A stretch of 64,000 nucleotides of DNA from Adineta ricciae (Eukaryota > Rotifera > Eurotatoria > Adinetida > Adinetidae): the NCBI GenBank assembly GCA_905250025.1, contig CAJNOJ010000072.1, positions 321,456 through 385,455 on the forward strand, in the 5' to 3' direction. The notes beneath the pieces are model-generated. The model saw nothing but the letters and a program-made list of their open reading frames with translations, made no database searches and was not told the DNA's origin. The translations under genes were made by a program, and so were the position numbers. Shown one piece after another: positions 13,439 to 23,637 of this stretch; the first letter of the stretch is position 1; each line of letters starts with the position of its first letter.

Positions 13439-14067
13439 GAACTTCTGATCTCAATTAGATCGGTTGATTAGCTCTCAAGTAAATAGGCCCCAATCAAATA
13501 GAATAACACAATCAGCATCTCTCCTTTGTTTCTGCATACCATATTCATACCTTTCTTGTTATCAGATAAGAACACTATGCCAATACCAAGAGAACATGTT
13601 CGCATTGCTATGAATGCGGGAGATATTTCAGTTATTTGTTCGAAAATTTTCTTAGCGAAATCAACGGATCAATTAATGAGATTTATTTTGTTATTTTTAC
13701 TCGCTTAGTTCAAAATACTGAGTTTCATACGCATGTCTAGGAGATGTGTAACATATTAGTAGTAAAACGAACACAGGAGAAAAACGAGCGAGAGAGAAAA
13801 GAGAATGAACATAGCGAGAAGCAGTTTCTGCATGTGTGCATAGACATTGAACTCTTAATTGTAATGAAAAAGAAAGAAGAAAAAAGGTACATATTCACAC
13901 GAAATAATAAAAAAAAACGTAAGAAATACGGCAACAAAGCGAATGCATAGCTAACCAGCAGAAAATAAATAAAAACATCACAACTGAGATAGAGAGAAAG
14001 AAATTCAAAAGCGATTGAAGGTGAAAAAACAAACAAACAAATGAACGAAGAGAAAAGGAAAGATCTT
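13439..14067. other. Spacer between two minus-strand genes
   Basis: No supported gene. It includes purine-rich sequence around 13790-13960 with A-rich runs, which is probably the 3' flank of the LRRFIP gene. Open stretches on both strands here are low-complexity. Confidence 0.5.
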
Positions 14068-15886
14068 TTAAGAGGGATCTTGTAATGTAGGATAAAATTG
14101 TAGATCAGAGCTAGAGATATATGATGGCGATGGCGAACTTGTATGAGATCGTGAGACAGACGATGATGAAACAAGGTTATCATCAGGTGTGTTGAGCAAA
14201 GTTTTTTTTCGTAATGTTCGAAGACGTTCATTCTCTCGTTGGAGAACATCACCACGTGTTCGTTCACTTTCCAGTTCTTCACGGGCGACGCGAAGCTAAA
14301 ATAGAGAAGAAGACAACAAGATTATTATGATTGTTTTGAAAATCGAATATATATTTCACACATTCAAACATGCGAAACTCCAAACGAAAACTTCATCATG
14401 CGATCCACACTTCATGCGAGGATCGGTTCTACCTGGGAGTGATGAGAAATTATAACTAGATGAACTCATATTGGGAGCAGTGGCTGTAGACCATCGATCT
14501 GGTCGTCGCGCATTACTTGATGAAAAATCATGATCATAAGGTGCACTCGTAGTTGAATCTCGTCTTGTTGACCAACGATCACTTGAATAGTCTCGCGAAG
14601 CTCGTCGAGCTACGGATGGCTCGCGCGATCGGTACGGTGGAGCAAGAGATGGATCTGTTTCACGTTCGACTGATGTGTAACGAGCAACAGATGGTCCACG
14701 TCCTGATCGCGATGATGCCGGAGGAAGATATGAATTTCCTCCGGCACTTGAATTATGCAATTGTCGAGATGATGAATTATAATTCCGTCGAACAAATTCC
14801 ATTGAATCAACCCGATCTTGTAAACGTTGTTTCTCCAAAACTGCGTCATCATATCGTGATTTCATATCACGATACTAATAATGAGAGGATGTTATATTTA
14901 GGAAAAAAGACGAGTTCGAGTTTTAAAACCTAGCCTATCGGGAAACAAATAAGGAAGATAAATTACCTCGCGTTGTAATCGCCTTCGTTCTTGTTTAAGA
15001 TCTTCTTCGACACGTTCGGCATCATCTGTTTGTTGTTTATGACGTCTCAATTGAGCATCATACCGTTTGTTCTAGAAAAGAAAGAAACAATCATTCATTC
15101 TGCTTCTTCAATCAGAAGATAAATATTTACTTCTTGTTGTAACGAGCCATTTTCAGCTTCTAAACGTTGTAGACGATTTTTCAAATCGGTTATTTCTTTC
15201 TGTAATTGTTTTTGTTGTTCAGAATCGAGTGTACTATTGGCATGATTTTGTGAATCTTGAAGTTTTGGTAGTTGTCGTTCTAATGTACGTAAACGATTTC
15301 GTTCATCTTCCAATTCGGACTTTAATTTAACAATTTGATCGAATTGTTCACGTTTTTCACTTAAAATTCGTTTTAATTTTTCATCAATCGATCCTTTACC
15401 AAGCGAATTCAATAGCGTAAAGGTTTCGTGAGAAACGAGACCAGTTGGTAAAACAGATGAAAGTTTTTCGTCGCCGACAGGTTTACCATTTGGTTGATCA
15501 ACAGTTAGCAATTGCATGCCGGATTCCTAAATCCAAAGAATTTCTATCGAAAATAAGCATTCGGTTGTATTTACTTGAATTAGTTTTTCACGATTTTCTA
15601 GAATTTCTTTTAATTGATTGTTTTCTTGTTGAAGATCTGCCAGTGTCCGTTTTTGTAGTTCGAAATCCTGAAATAAACCATTGTACGGACGCAATAAGAT
15701 TCAATTCCATCTTACTTTGCTTTTTTCCTTCAATTGTCTTTTAGCTTGATTTAATGTTTCATAGTGTTCATCTAATATATCTTTAAATGTATCAACTTGA
15801 TATCGTAGAGCTTGCTTTTCATTATACATGCTAGAATTAGCAATCATTGCTGCTTTGTATTTCGTTTCAAGTTCACTCAAAAGACG
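14068..15886 (-). CDS. LRRFIP2: LRRFIP1/2 homologue (flightless-interacting coiled-coil protein), 5' part missing
   Basis: LRRFIP proteins bind Flightless-I and act in Toll/TLR and Wnt signalling. Successive exons match the family's coiled coil: 15716-15886 (LSELETKYKAAMIANSS, QVDTFKDILDEHYE), 15575-15667, 15131-15526 (ESGMQLLTVDQPNG, then GKGSIDEKLKRILSEKREQ), 14967-15071 (RVEEDLKQERRRLQRE) and one starting at 14874 (YRDMKSRYDDAVLEKQ). That last exon continues into a Ser/Arg-rich stretch not typical of the vertebrate protein. The final exon, 14068-14295, adds a second short coil (REELESERTRGDVLQREN). The 3' edge of the Ser-rich exon is unresolved, near 14360-14390. The most upstream exon starts only 8 bases from an N at 15894, and the conserved N-terminal region is absent. 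Confidence 0.85.
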
Positions 15887-15893
15887 CTAAATA

Positions 15894-15894
15894 N
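15894..15894. other. Ambiguous base / probable assembly gap
   Basis: A single N lies 8 bases upstream of a splice acceptor of the LRRFIP gene. Roquin's stop codon lies only about 80 bases further on. The missing N-terminal exons of LRRFIP indicate that sequence has been lost here. Confidence 0.8.
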
Positions 15895-15975
15895 CTTATT
15901 CCCCGGTAACGCAATGTCGCTGCCGAGAAAAAGAAGAGAGACAACAGAAGAAGAAAACACACTACGAACTAACTA

Positions 15976-18900
15976 CTATGCTTTGAGTGAATGACCATTA
16001 CCACCTAATGGTGAGTTTGGATGATAGAAATTATAGGCAGCTGTTGCATGTGCATTAGCCGAACCGAAGTAGAACAAACTACTATCATTTGAATTGGCAC
16101 CACCTCCACCATTTCCGTTACTTGAGGCGTTGATTAACGAATATTCATCATCATCAAACTAAACGAATAAAGATCAAAAGATATTTGAAAAAAAACGATA
16201 TCGATGATGATGATTCTTACATTACTTAAGTGTTGTTGATTGTTATGAAAAACATTTTCATCATTACGTATTTGATGCTGTTGGGGATATGAGAAAGCTG
16301 TGGGCGGTTTAAATGGTTGCTGCTGCTGTTGTTGTTGTTGTCGATTATTAATAAATGTATTGGTTGATAATGTTGATATTGGATTATTTGTATTATTATT
16401 ATTAGTTGGAAGAATATCATTGAACAGACCATGATTAGTATTCGAACTACTTAAATATGTTTGTTGTGAACGATTTAAATTGTTGATCGATGGAAAATAA
16501 AGAAGATTGTCATCATTTTCTATTAAGAGTAAAAGAAAAGTTTGGATTTAGCAAAAGAGAAAGTGAAATATCTCTACTTGGTGGAATCGTTTGTAAAACT
16601 GGATAATTACGTTGATTAAGATTGGAATTATCTGCTGGATTACTTCCAGCAAGATGCATCACTGGTGGTAAACGTAAATCCTATGAAAAGAGAAATAATT
16701 CATTCGTAAAAAATGAGAATATCAAAATTTTTCTCTTACTTCAATAGGATGAAACTGATTAGATACTTGATGACTATTGTGTTGATCTGACAATGATGAA
16801 AAACGTGCTTCAGTAAAACTAATACAATGAAAAGATCGATTAGAAGATGAAGATTAGTCTTCAATAGCCGTACTTATGAGAACGTTGTTGCATAGAATTT
16901 GATGATGGGTTGGGAAGATTTGATGATCGAGATAATAATGATGGTTGCTGTGATTGTTGACCAATCTAAATGAAAGTTGAAGGAAAAGGAAGAAATTTTC
17001 GACTTATTTACCATCGATGATGATTGATGATACGGTGTTTGTTGCTGTTGTTGAAAACGATAAAATGTATTAGCAGCAAGTGCAGCTGCAGCAGCATTAT
17101 TTTGTTCAAGAATGGCTTGAGCAGCAGCTGCAATCACCGGAATTTGACTTGAATTGTTGTTATTGTTATTATTATTATTATTCGTAGGGTTAAGATTATT
17201 GTTTTGTTGTGAATGATCATACGTTGTTGAATTCGAATGGGCATGCATTTGAAGAATCGACGGTGGAATCTGTGATGGATGATAGTAATGACTAGACAAA
17301 AGGCAAAATACAGAAAATGGCAAACTATTCGAGATCTGTTCGCTTACTGATGATGATGCTGTTGAGGAACTTCTTGAATAAGATGTTGCGATTGTTGTGG
17401 ATTCCACAAAGGTAGTATAGGTGGAGGAATGGGCCGAACTAAATTAGTATTGTTAGCCGGTGAATAAAGTGGCAAACCAGTTGTATTTTGCGGAGGCGGA
17501 AAAGAAGAGTTCGTATTGGTTGAAGTTAATGGTAATGTTGATCCATTTGGAGGACGATTTTTAGCACGATATTTATCCATTTCCGCTTTTGAATGTGCAA
17601 ATGTACAATGTATACCACGTGGACACGATTGCTTTTGAACGAAATCGCGACACATTGAAACCTAAATTGCCATATCGAAAACGTACATATACTATTGATC
17701 AAACAAAAGAAATCAAACCTTATATTTGCTCTGGCCATGTTGAGAAGTCGCCGGATGTAACGGTTGTAAATGATATTCGGACGTTGTACTACTACCTCCT
17801 AATGGTGACACAGTCATCGGTGATGAACATGATGTTGACGACGTAAATGTAGTTGATGAAAGATCGTACGAGCGATGATGGTAAAAATTCTTATTAAAAT
17901 GATTGTTTTTGGATTCTTGTAAATTGAAATCCATCAAGGCTTGTAAAACAGTTCGCACCGCTTTCAATACATCGAGCATACATGGCCAATTTGAATGAGC
18001 CGAATGGCTCTCCTCGGATGTTGACTGTTGATCTGTGCATCCAATTTCTATTTGTGACAGAAATTCGAAATCACTTTTCAATTGTGCCAAATGCTTCGAT
18101 GAGTCGCCAGCACGTTGAAGAACAATCAGAAATTCTTGAATGGCTTGAGTAAATGAAGCAGGAGTGGAAAGTTTGTCAATAATCGATTGCATCGATGATT
18201 TATGTTGGCCATCACCATATAATAACGATGACCACTGATCAGGTGAAATACGTAAACCTACAAATGAATCATAGTCGATTTATTTCCATCTGTCTATTAG
18301 TATTCCTTGTGAGAACTGTATTCTAATGGAATGATAATATTAGGATCAAAGTCCAACATGGTCATGACCGAAAGGAGGTATTTTTGTATTATACTTACCA
18401 GCTTCGACGGCAATTTGAATAATTTGTGAGTCATGTTCACGGCGAAGACTTTCGTAATTTCGAAATTCAGACTTTAATTGCATTAATGATGATTCTTCTT
18501 CACGTTTCTGAACCTGAAAGACAAAATATTCAATAGAGAATTGTTCGCATAGTTTCACTCGATGTCTGATTTTACTTTGAAACACGATGCTCGATAGAGT
18601 AACTGAACAACATGTCCAACACTTGTTTTACTTGCTCGAGGATACTGTGGTGCTAGTTTTTGTACAACAAATAAGACCAGAACTTTACGTGACAATGCTG
18701 AACCATCTTCGAGTGCTAATAAAATCAATTTTAATACTTCTTCTTGCATAGCTAAATAAAAATAATGCCTAGTTTCGAATAAATACAAGAAAATACGAGT
18801 AAAAACCTGGCCCGAGAAATTGGCAACCACGTGAACGAACAGCTGACCAAAGGTTAGCTGTTAATTGCTGTGGATTTTGGTGATGAATGATAAAATCAAC

Positions 18901-19563
18901 ACATATACGTTCGCCAAGACTTCGTGCTGCTTTAAGAGCTTTCAAACGACCATCACGATCGATAAATTGACTATTCAATAGAGCGAAGACTTTTCGAATG
19001 ATAGGACGAGTTAAAATTTGTTGATTTTCCTTGTGTTCAGCGAGTTTATATTCATAAACTATTCAACAAATAAATAAACAACTATTTTCTTACAGGAAAT
19101 CTATGTACTTACGTAAATATTTAATTCCAACTGCTATATCACCAAGAATCGCTTGACTCTGATGAAAATATGATTTCGTTTCATCATCAAGATTCATATA
19201 TGACAAACATTGACCGTAACGTTGTTCATCATCTTCAGGTAACTGAAAAACAAACAAACAAGTCAATACATTGGCGAAGAAATCTCAGTCAATTACTCGA
19301 TCTGGATCGAAAAGCAGGAGTAACAAAGGATAGTTGATTGGTAATTGTTCAAGTGGAATTGTCGTTCCGTATGAGACTTGATCTTGAGGACATTTCGTTT
19401 GTTTACGTATGATTTCGATACATTGTCCACACATGGTGTGACCACAATTCGGTAAAGTTATTGGACGATAAGACGAATTGTCATATTCGAAATCATGCAA
19501 ACAGATGGCACAACGTAAAAATTCGTGTGCATAGGGTAGAAGGGTCGGGATAGTTGACGGCAT
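15976..19563 (-). CDS. RC3H1: Roquin (RC3H1/2) E3 ligase and mRNA-decay factor
   Basis: Roquin binds stem-loops in 3' UTRs through its ROQ domain and recruits decay machinery; its RING has ubiquitin ligase potential. Exon 1 (19297-19563) starts [20 protein letters not shown] and encodes the C3HC4 RING (CAIC, CGHTMC, CPQD). Exons at about 17.7-19.2 kb encode the HEPN/ROQ region with hallmark segments: [69 protein letters not shown] and [15 protein letters not shown]. The exon near 17530-17660 holds a CCCH finger with C-x8-C-x5-C-x3-H spacing. The C-terminal part (15976-17500) is low-complexity, rich in Gln and Asn, with a poly-Asn run near 17155-17185; it ends in [12 protein letters not shown]. 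The start is chosen at the Met just before the RING, as in the family. Confidence 0.93.
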
Positions 19564-21046
19564 CTCTGAATAAAAAGCAAATAAATAAATAAATAAATAA
19601 ACAAACAAAATTTTCTTTGTATGTATTTATTCTTTATTTCGTCGAAAATTTGTTGAAAGGAAATCATTTTTCATACTTATTTCGTTAGATGCTTTGTTGC
19701 GTATGTGTTGTGACGATGATGATGATGATGTCAGGCAAAGCTCGTTCGTTCCCACCACTGCCTATTCAACTAGCAGAGTGAAGAGACAGACAGCAGAGAG
19801 ACAAGAAGAGGATGACGACGGCGGACGTGTGTATGTGTTCACTCTCTCTCTTGTTTCTTCTACTTCACGTGTATGTGATGATAATGCTTCTAGTACGCAT
19901 AACACACAAAAGAGAAGTAACAACACACATACACTCGTTCGAAAACAAACAGCTGTATTGTTCTTCTCTTTTTACTAATCTAGAGAGAGCAATGGAGTTG
20001 GTTTCCTCCATCCATCGCATCGGACGAGTGAAATAGACGAAAGGAGGAGGAATGATGATGGACGCACATCAATTCTTCGGATGGCAGAATTTATAACCAA
20101 TCAGAGTCTCACGAACAGCTGATCGATAGAAAACAGCTGATTATTACTACGTGATTTTTAGTCAATTTATGTTCAATGAGTCATTCGCGATGAACTAAAT
20201 GCTATGAGTTATTTTAGTCAACAGAAGTTCTCGAGGATATTTGCTTAAAAAATGCGTTTGGACTGCAAACAAGAAAAACAAACAAACAAATATGGTGGAG
20301 ATATGCGTAGTAACTTACCTAGTAAACAACAACAAGAAAAATAGCTATTTGCATAATTCAAATGCGATTGGCAATTGCACAGCGAAACAAATGCGATAGG
20401 AAAGAAACTTTCACCCATCGATTATTATTTTGTTTGATTAAGAATAATTTCAAGAATTTAATACATTTTATATGAAAGAAAAATGAATAAAACCGTATGA
20501 TAGAATGTCTGTGGTATTTCAGTGCATAATTATATTTAAACTCGCGATCTCGAAGATTCTTTTCATTGATTCGTGAACTCCTACTTTAGTACTGTGGAGG
20601 ATCTAAACTTGGAATAGTTCATTATTATCTTTTCTGGGAATGGTTAGTGTTATCCTACAGAGAATTGTAGGTGATACATGACATCGTTGTAATCTTTGAT
20701 GAACGAAACATTTTCATAGGAATTAATGCATTGCATATTTGATGATCTTTTGGAACATCGTGTGTACATTACATACCGTTGATTGATTCTTTTGATGTTT
20801 ATTCGATCGATCGCGTATCTGTCACATGAAATCTCATCAAATAGTTTGAATAACATCGATAAGAATGACAATGATGCCAACATGTTCTTCTTATTTTATT
20901 TTCATCTTCTCTCTCTTACTCTTTTGATATTTCTCGTTCGTTTTCTGTTTATAATAACAAAAAATAAATCTTGAAGAAACTAACGACATGAAGTTGTTCA
21001 CAAGAAGAAGGAGAGACAACGCGTATTCTATCAGATGTCAATGTTC
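19564..21046. other. Roquin 5' flank and intergenic sequence
   Basis: No gene recognised. It contains a short aata repeat (about 19582-19605), a gat repeat near 19710-19730 and a purine-rich block near 20040. Short open stretches have no protein signature. The Roquin promoter and 5' UTR probably lie in 19564-20300, and the eS21 3' flank is at the right end. Confidence 0.5.
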
Positions 21047-21328
21047 TTATTTGCTTTCTTTGAGATAATATCCTTTGCCAATGAAACCATCTCGTGTAGC
21101 TAATCGCACGAGCGAATCATCAGATTCACCCATCATACGAATTGAACCGCAGAGAGCATAGGTTCGGTTTTTGCCTGTCGCAACACCTGTGCGTTCATCG
21201 ACTTCAGCGATATCTATTTGAACAGCAGCATGATCTTTGGCAGCGATAATTTTGTTGCTGGCAGCGCATTTTCGTGGCACGTACAATTCAATTTGATCAG
21301 CTGTCGGAATATTGTCTGTTTGTTGCAT
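21047..21328 (-). CDS. RPS21: Small ribosomal subunit protein eS21
   Basis: A component of the eukaryotic 40S subunit. The 93-residue frame carries the conserved segments [30 protein letters not shown] and [14 protein letters not shown], and ends KGYYLKESK. The length is slightly above the usual 81-87 residues because of a longer start and end. The ATG at 21326-21328 is chosen because the homologous start precedes the ELYVPRK motif by about 12 residues. The coding sequence has no intron. It lies only 109 bases downstream of the Hikeshi stop on the same strand. Confidence 0.95.
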   Translation of the reverse strand: MQQTDNIPTADQIELYVPRKCAASNKIIAAKDHAAVQIDIAEVDERTGVATGKNRTYALCGSIRMMGESDDSLVRLATRDGFIGKGYYLKESK

Positions 21329-21362
21329 GATGATTGTTGATACTCGAAGATAGTTTATATAT

Positions 21363-21364
21363 CT
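21363..21364 (-). promoter_or_regulatory. Candidate trans-splice or 5' UTR acceptor upstream of RPS21
   Basis: Read on the minus strand, a pyrimidine-rich CTTTTTAG lies 35 bases before the RPS21 ATG. The space back to the upstream stop is only about 73 bases and contains no usable donor, so the site would fit an outron/spliced-leader acceptor. Bdelloids are known to trans-splice; use of this site is inference. Confidence 0.3.
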
Positions 21365-21437
21365 AAAAAGACTTAACAATGAAAGAAATATAGAATTATT
21401 AAAGAAAAGGAGAGTGAACGAGTCTCATGATTAGTAG

Positions 21438-22205
21438 CTAAGTTGTTTTCCAAAAATTGGGATTTTCACTGAGACGTCTTTGAAAGTTGTTAAACCATGT
21501 TTGAACTATACTTAATGGAACGATTTGTTCAGATGTTCCGGGAACATTTTGAACGAACGATGTGACATAGTTCACGAAATTATTGAGCATTTTAGAAACG
21601 AATTCAACATTCGATGCGACAGTCGTTGGAGTCACATCGCTTGGTTGAACTTGTTGCTCAAGTTGAGATAAAGGTTCAACACTAATACCCAACAGACCAT
21701 CAGTTGGTACAGCAGTTTGATGTTGAAATGCACTGAACAATGTTGACGCAGAATCGGCTTTGGATTCATTGTCTAGAAGAAATAGATAAACATAATGCCA
21801 GTCATTTATTGCGATCATTTTTATACCCTTAAGTTTATTAATTCGAAATATTGCACTTGGTTTTGCATTTGTTATTTTGCCCAAATAGATCCACGATGGT
21901 CCTTCAGTACTTGGCCAACTGAAATAGACTAAAAGAATACATTTTGGACTAGAAATATATCGATAAATAGTATTACATGATACTTGCCACCTCCTCCGTA
22001 GTTGTCCGGAAATGGTATCTGACCAGTCATGAATACAACAAGATGATTTACGTGATCAACATCCGAAATTGGAATAACGAATTGAGTTTCGCTGACTTGT
22101 TGAAAATTAACTTGTGGCTAGGAACAATTCGGATCTTTGTCTTGTCATTTCGTCGATGCGAAATCAAAAACTTACCAATCGGCCAGCGATAAGTATGGAA
22201 AACAT
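21438..22205 (-). CDS. HIKESHI: Hikeshi / OPI10 family, HSP70 nuclear import carrier
   Basis: Hikeshi carries HSP70 into the nucleus under heat stress. Four exons read in phase. Exon 1 starts MFSILIAGRL at 22205. Exon 2 encodes VNFQQVSETQFVIPI and HLVVFMTGQIPFPDNYGGG. Exon 3 encodes VYFSWPSTEGPSWIYLG and the family motif KPSAIFRINKL. Exon 4 runs 21438-21772 with VEFVSKMLNNFVNYVTSF and the terminal WFNNFQRRLSENPNFWKTT, closely matching the conserved C terminus. Length is near the usual 197 residues. It is the middle gene of a tight minus-strand trio, 141 bases downstream of the CIR1 stop. Confidence 0.94.
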
Positions 22206-22308
22206 CGGTTAACTTTAAAATAAAGTTTATAAAGAGTATCTACAACAGATTTACACATTCATTTATTTAACATATTTAAAATATAAACAATCGCGATTAT
22301 ATTGCTCG

Positions 22309-22314
22309 TTTATT
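22309..22314 (-). terminator. Poly(A) signal AATAAA of CIR1
   Basis: The reverse complement reads AATAAA, about 33 bases after the CIR1 stop codon and about 100 bases before the Hikeshi start. A second AATAAA-like element follows near 22262-22267. Confidence 0.45.
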
Positions 22315-22346
22315 TTCGACATAAAAAAACAAGAACAAAACGATAA

Positions 22347-23240
22347 TTACACTTTCAATGCTCCGTGTTTGTGCAAATGTTTCAATCGCTTATAGAGACT
22401 ATGCTTCGTTTGTTTGGGTAGTTGCTTCAGAAAGTTGAGTTCCATCTTCAACTCATCTGATTTGTTACTAGCTGGAAGGTCGATATCTTGATGGACCATC
22501 ATATGCTCCGCACCGTTGCGTCGCATAGCTAAACCTTTACTTTGTAAATCATCGATTAAGTCGCTTGTCGATCGCATATTTTGTGTCATCGCTAATTGTG
22601 TGATTGGATCAGTTGTATCGTTCAATAAACGAGATTTGCCATATAAAGGACAGATTTTATCCGTGTTGATGTGACCCCATTTTCGACATTTCAAACAGTG
22701 AACCTATGAAGAAGAAGAAGAAATTCGCTTTGATGATTTGAAAATAAGCAAATTTGTTAAACTTACGTTTCGAACTTCAATACCAAATGGTTGATCCCGG
22801 ATTTTGTCATCGTTTTTCGCCCACGATTCTCTTGGTGCGTTGTATTTTCTTTGCCATTCGAATTTCGGTTCGTCCTTATTAATAATTAATGTACCATCTT
22901 CTCGTCGAAGTTCTCGATCTTGTTGTGGTTCTTCTTGTTTAGCGATACCGGCCGGTGGATTGTACATGAATGACAAACCCAAACGAGCCTTTTCATCGCC
23001 CATCAACTGTTTGTTCGAGAAAGTTTCTTGTTCCCGTTCATATTGTTCACGTAGTTCTTGTTGTCGACGCTTTTCATTCGCTGATTTCTGTTCAGCCATA
23101 TATTTACGTCTCATATTACCCAAATTCGTCGGGTGAAACCATTTCTTGGACATATAATTTTCGAAACCCTAAGCAGATCGATGTTTCCATATATCATCAG
23201 CACAAAAAGAAAACGAGATGAAATTCTTACCTTTCCCATG
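22347..23240 (-). CDS. CIR1: CIR1-like transcriptional corepressor (CBF1/RBPJ-interacting), short form
   Basis: CIR1 links RBPJ to histone deacetylase complexes and also associates with splicing factors. A tiny first exon encodes MGK (23238-23240 start) and joins [19 protein letters not shown]. The CIR N-terminal domain follows: [55 protein letters not shown] and the zinc-knuckle-like [22 protein letters not shown]-terminal helix ends [19 protein letters not shown]. The vertebrate protein continues for some 200 residues of Lys/Ser/Arg-rich tail; here translation stops at 22347, so the tail is absent. Confidence 0.92.
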
Positions 23241-23637
23241 ATTGCAGTCTTCTTCGAATTTGAATGTCAATAGAGTGAATGAAAGAATTGTATATAATGA
23301 CGAAAATGAAGCACTGATGAAAGAAATAAACAAAATCCATAGTTTACCCATCGTTGTTTAATATATTGGACTTCATTTATCTTTGTTGGAAAACTCAGCT
23401 TTTGCATAAAAAATTATCGAGTTGTTCGAATAAATTCTTCATTTTATAAAAAAAACTCATGTTTTAAATGGAGCGTTGCCATGGAGACGAATAGATTTAT
23501 ACATCAGTAATGGCGGAAATCTTGTCAATGTGAAATCTTCACACAAATACGTGAGGGCAATGAATGACTCATGGAATGTTGAGTGTCTTTCTAGATAAAT
23601 CAGACAAGAAAACAAACCACGGGCATCAATCAAAATC
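23241..23637. promoter_or_regulatory. Shared divergent promoter region CIR1 / ARMC2
   Basis: Just under 400 bases separate the start codons of two divergently transcribed genes. No clear TATA box is seen for either start. A bidirectional promoter is inferred from geometry alone. Confidence 0.4.

Noticed and set aside
13737-14282. 181-codon minus-strand open frame full of Phe, Leu and Ser
   Set aside because: It is the wrong frame of the last LRRFIP exon plus its pyrimidine-rich 3' flank.
23169-23351. Hydrophobic 60-residue minus-strand frame upstream of CIR1
   Set aside because: It overlaps the MGK first exon and intron of CIR1 in another frame, and has no supporting context.
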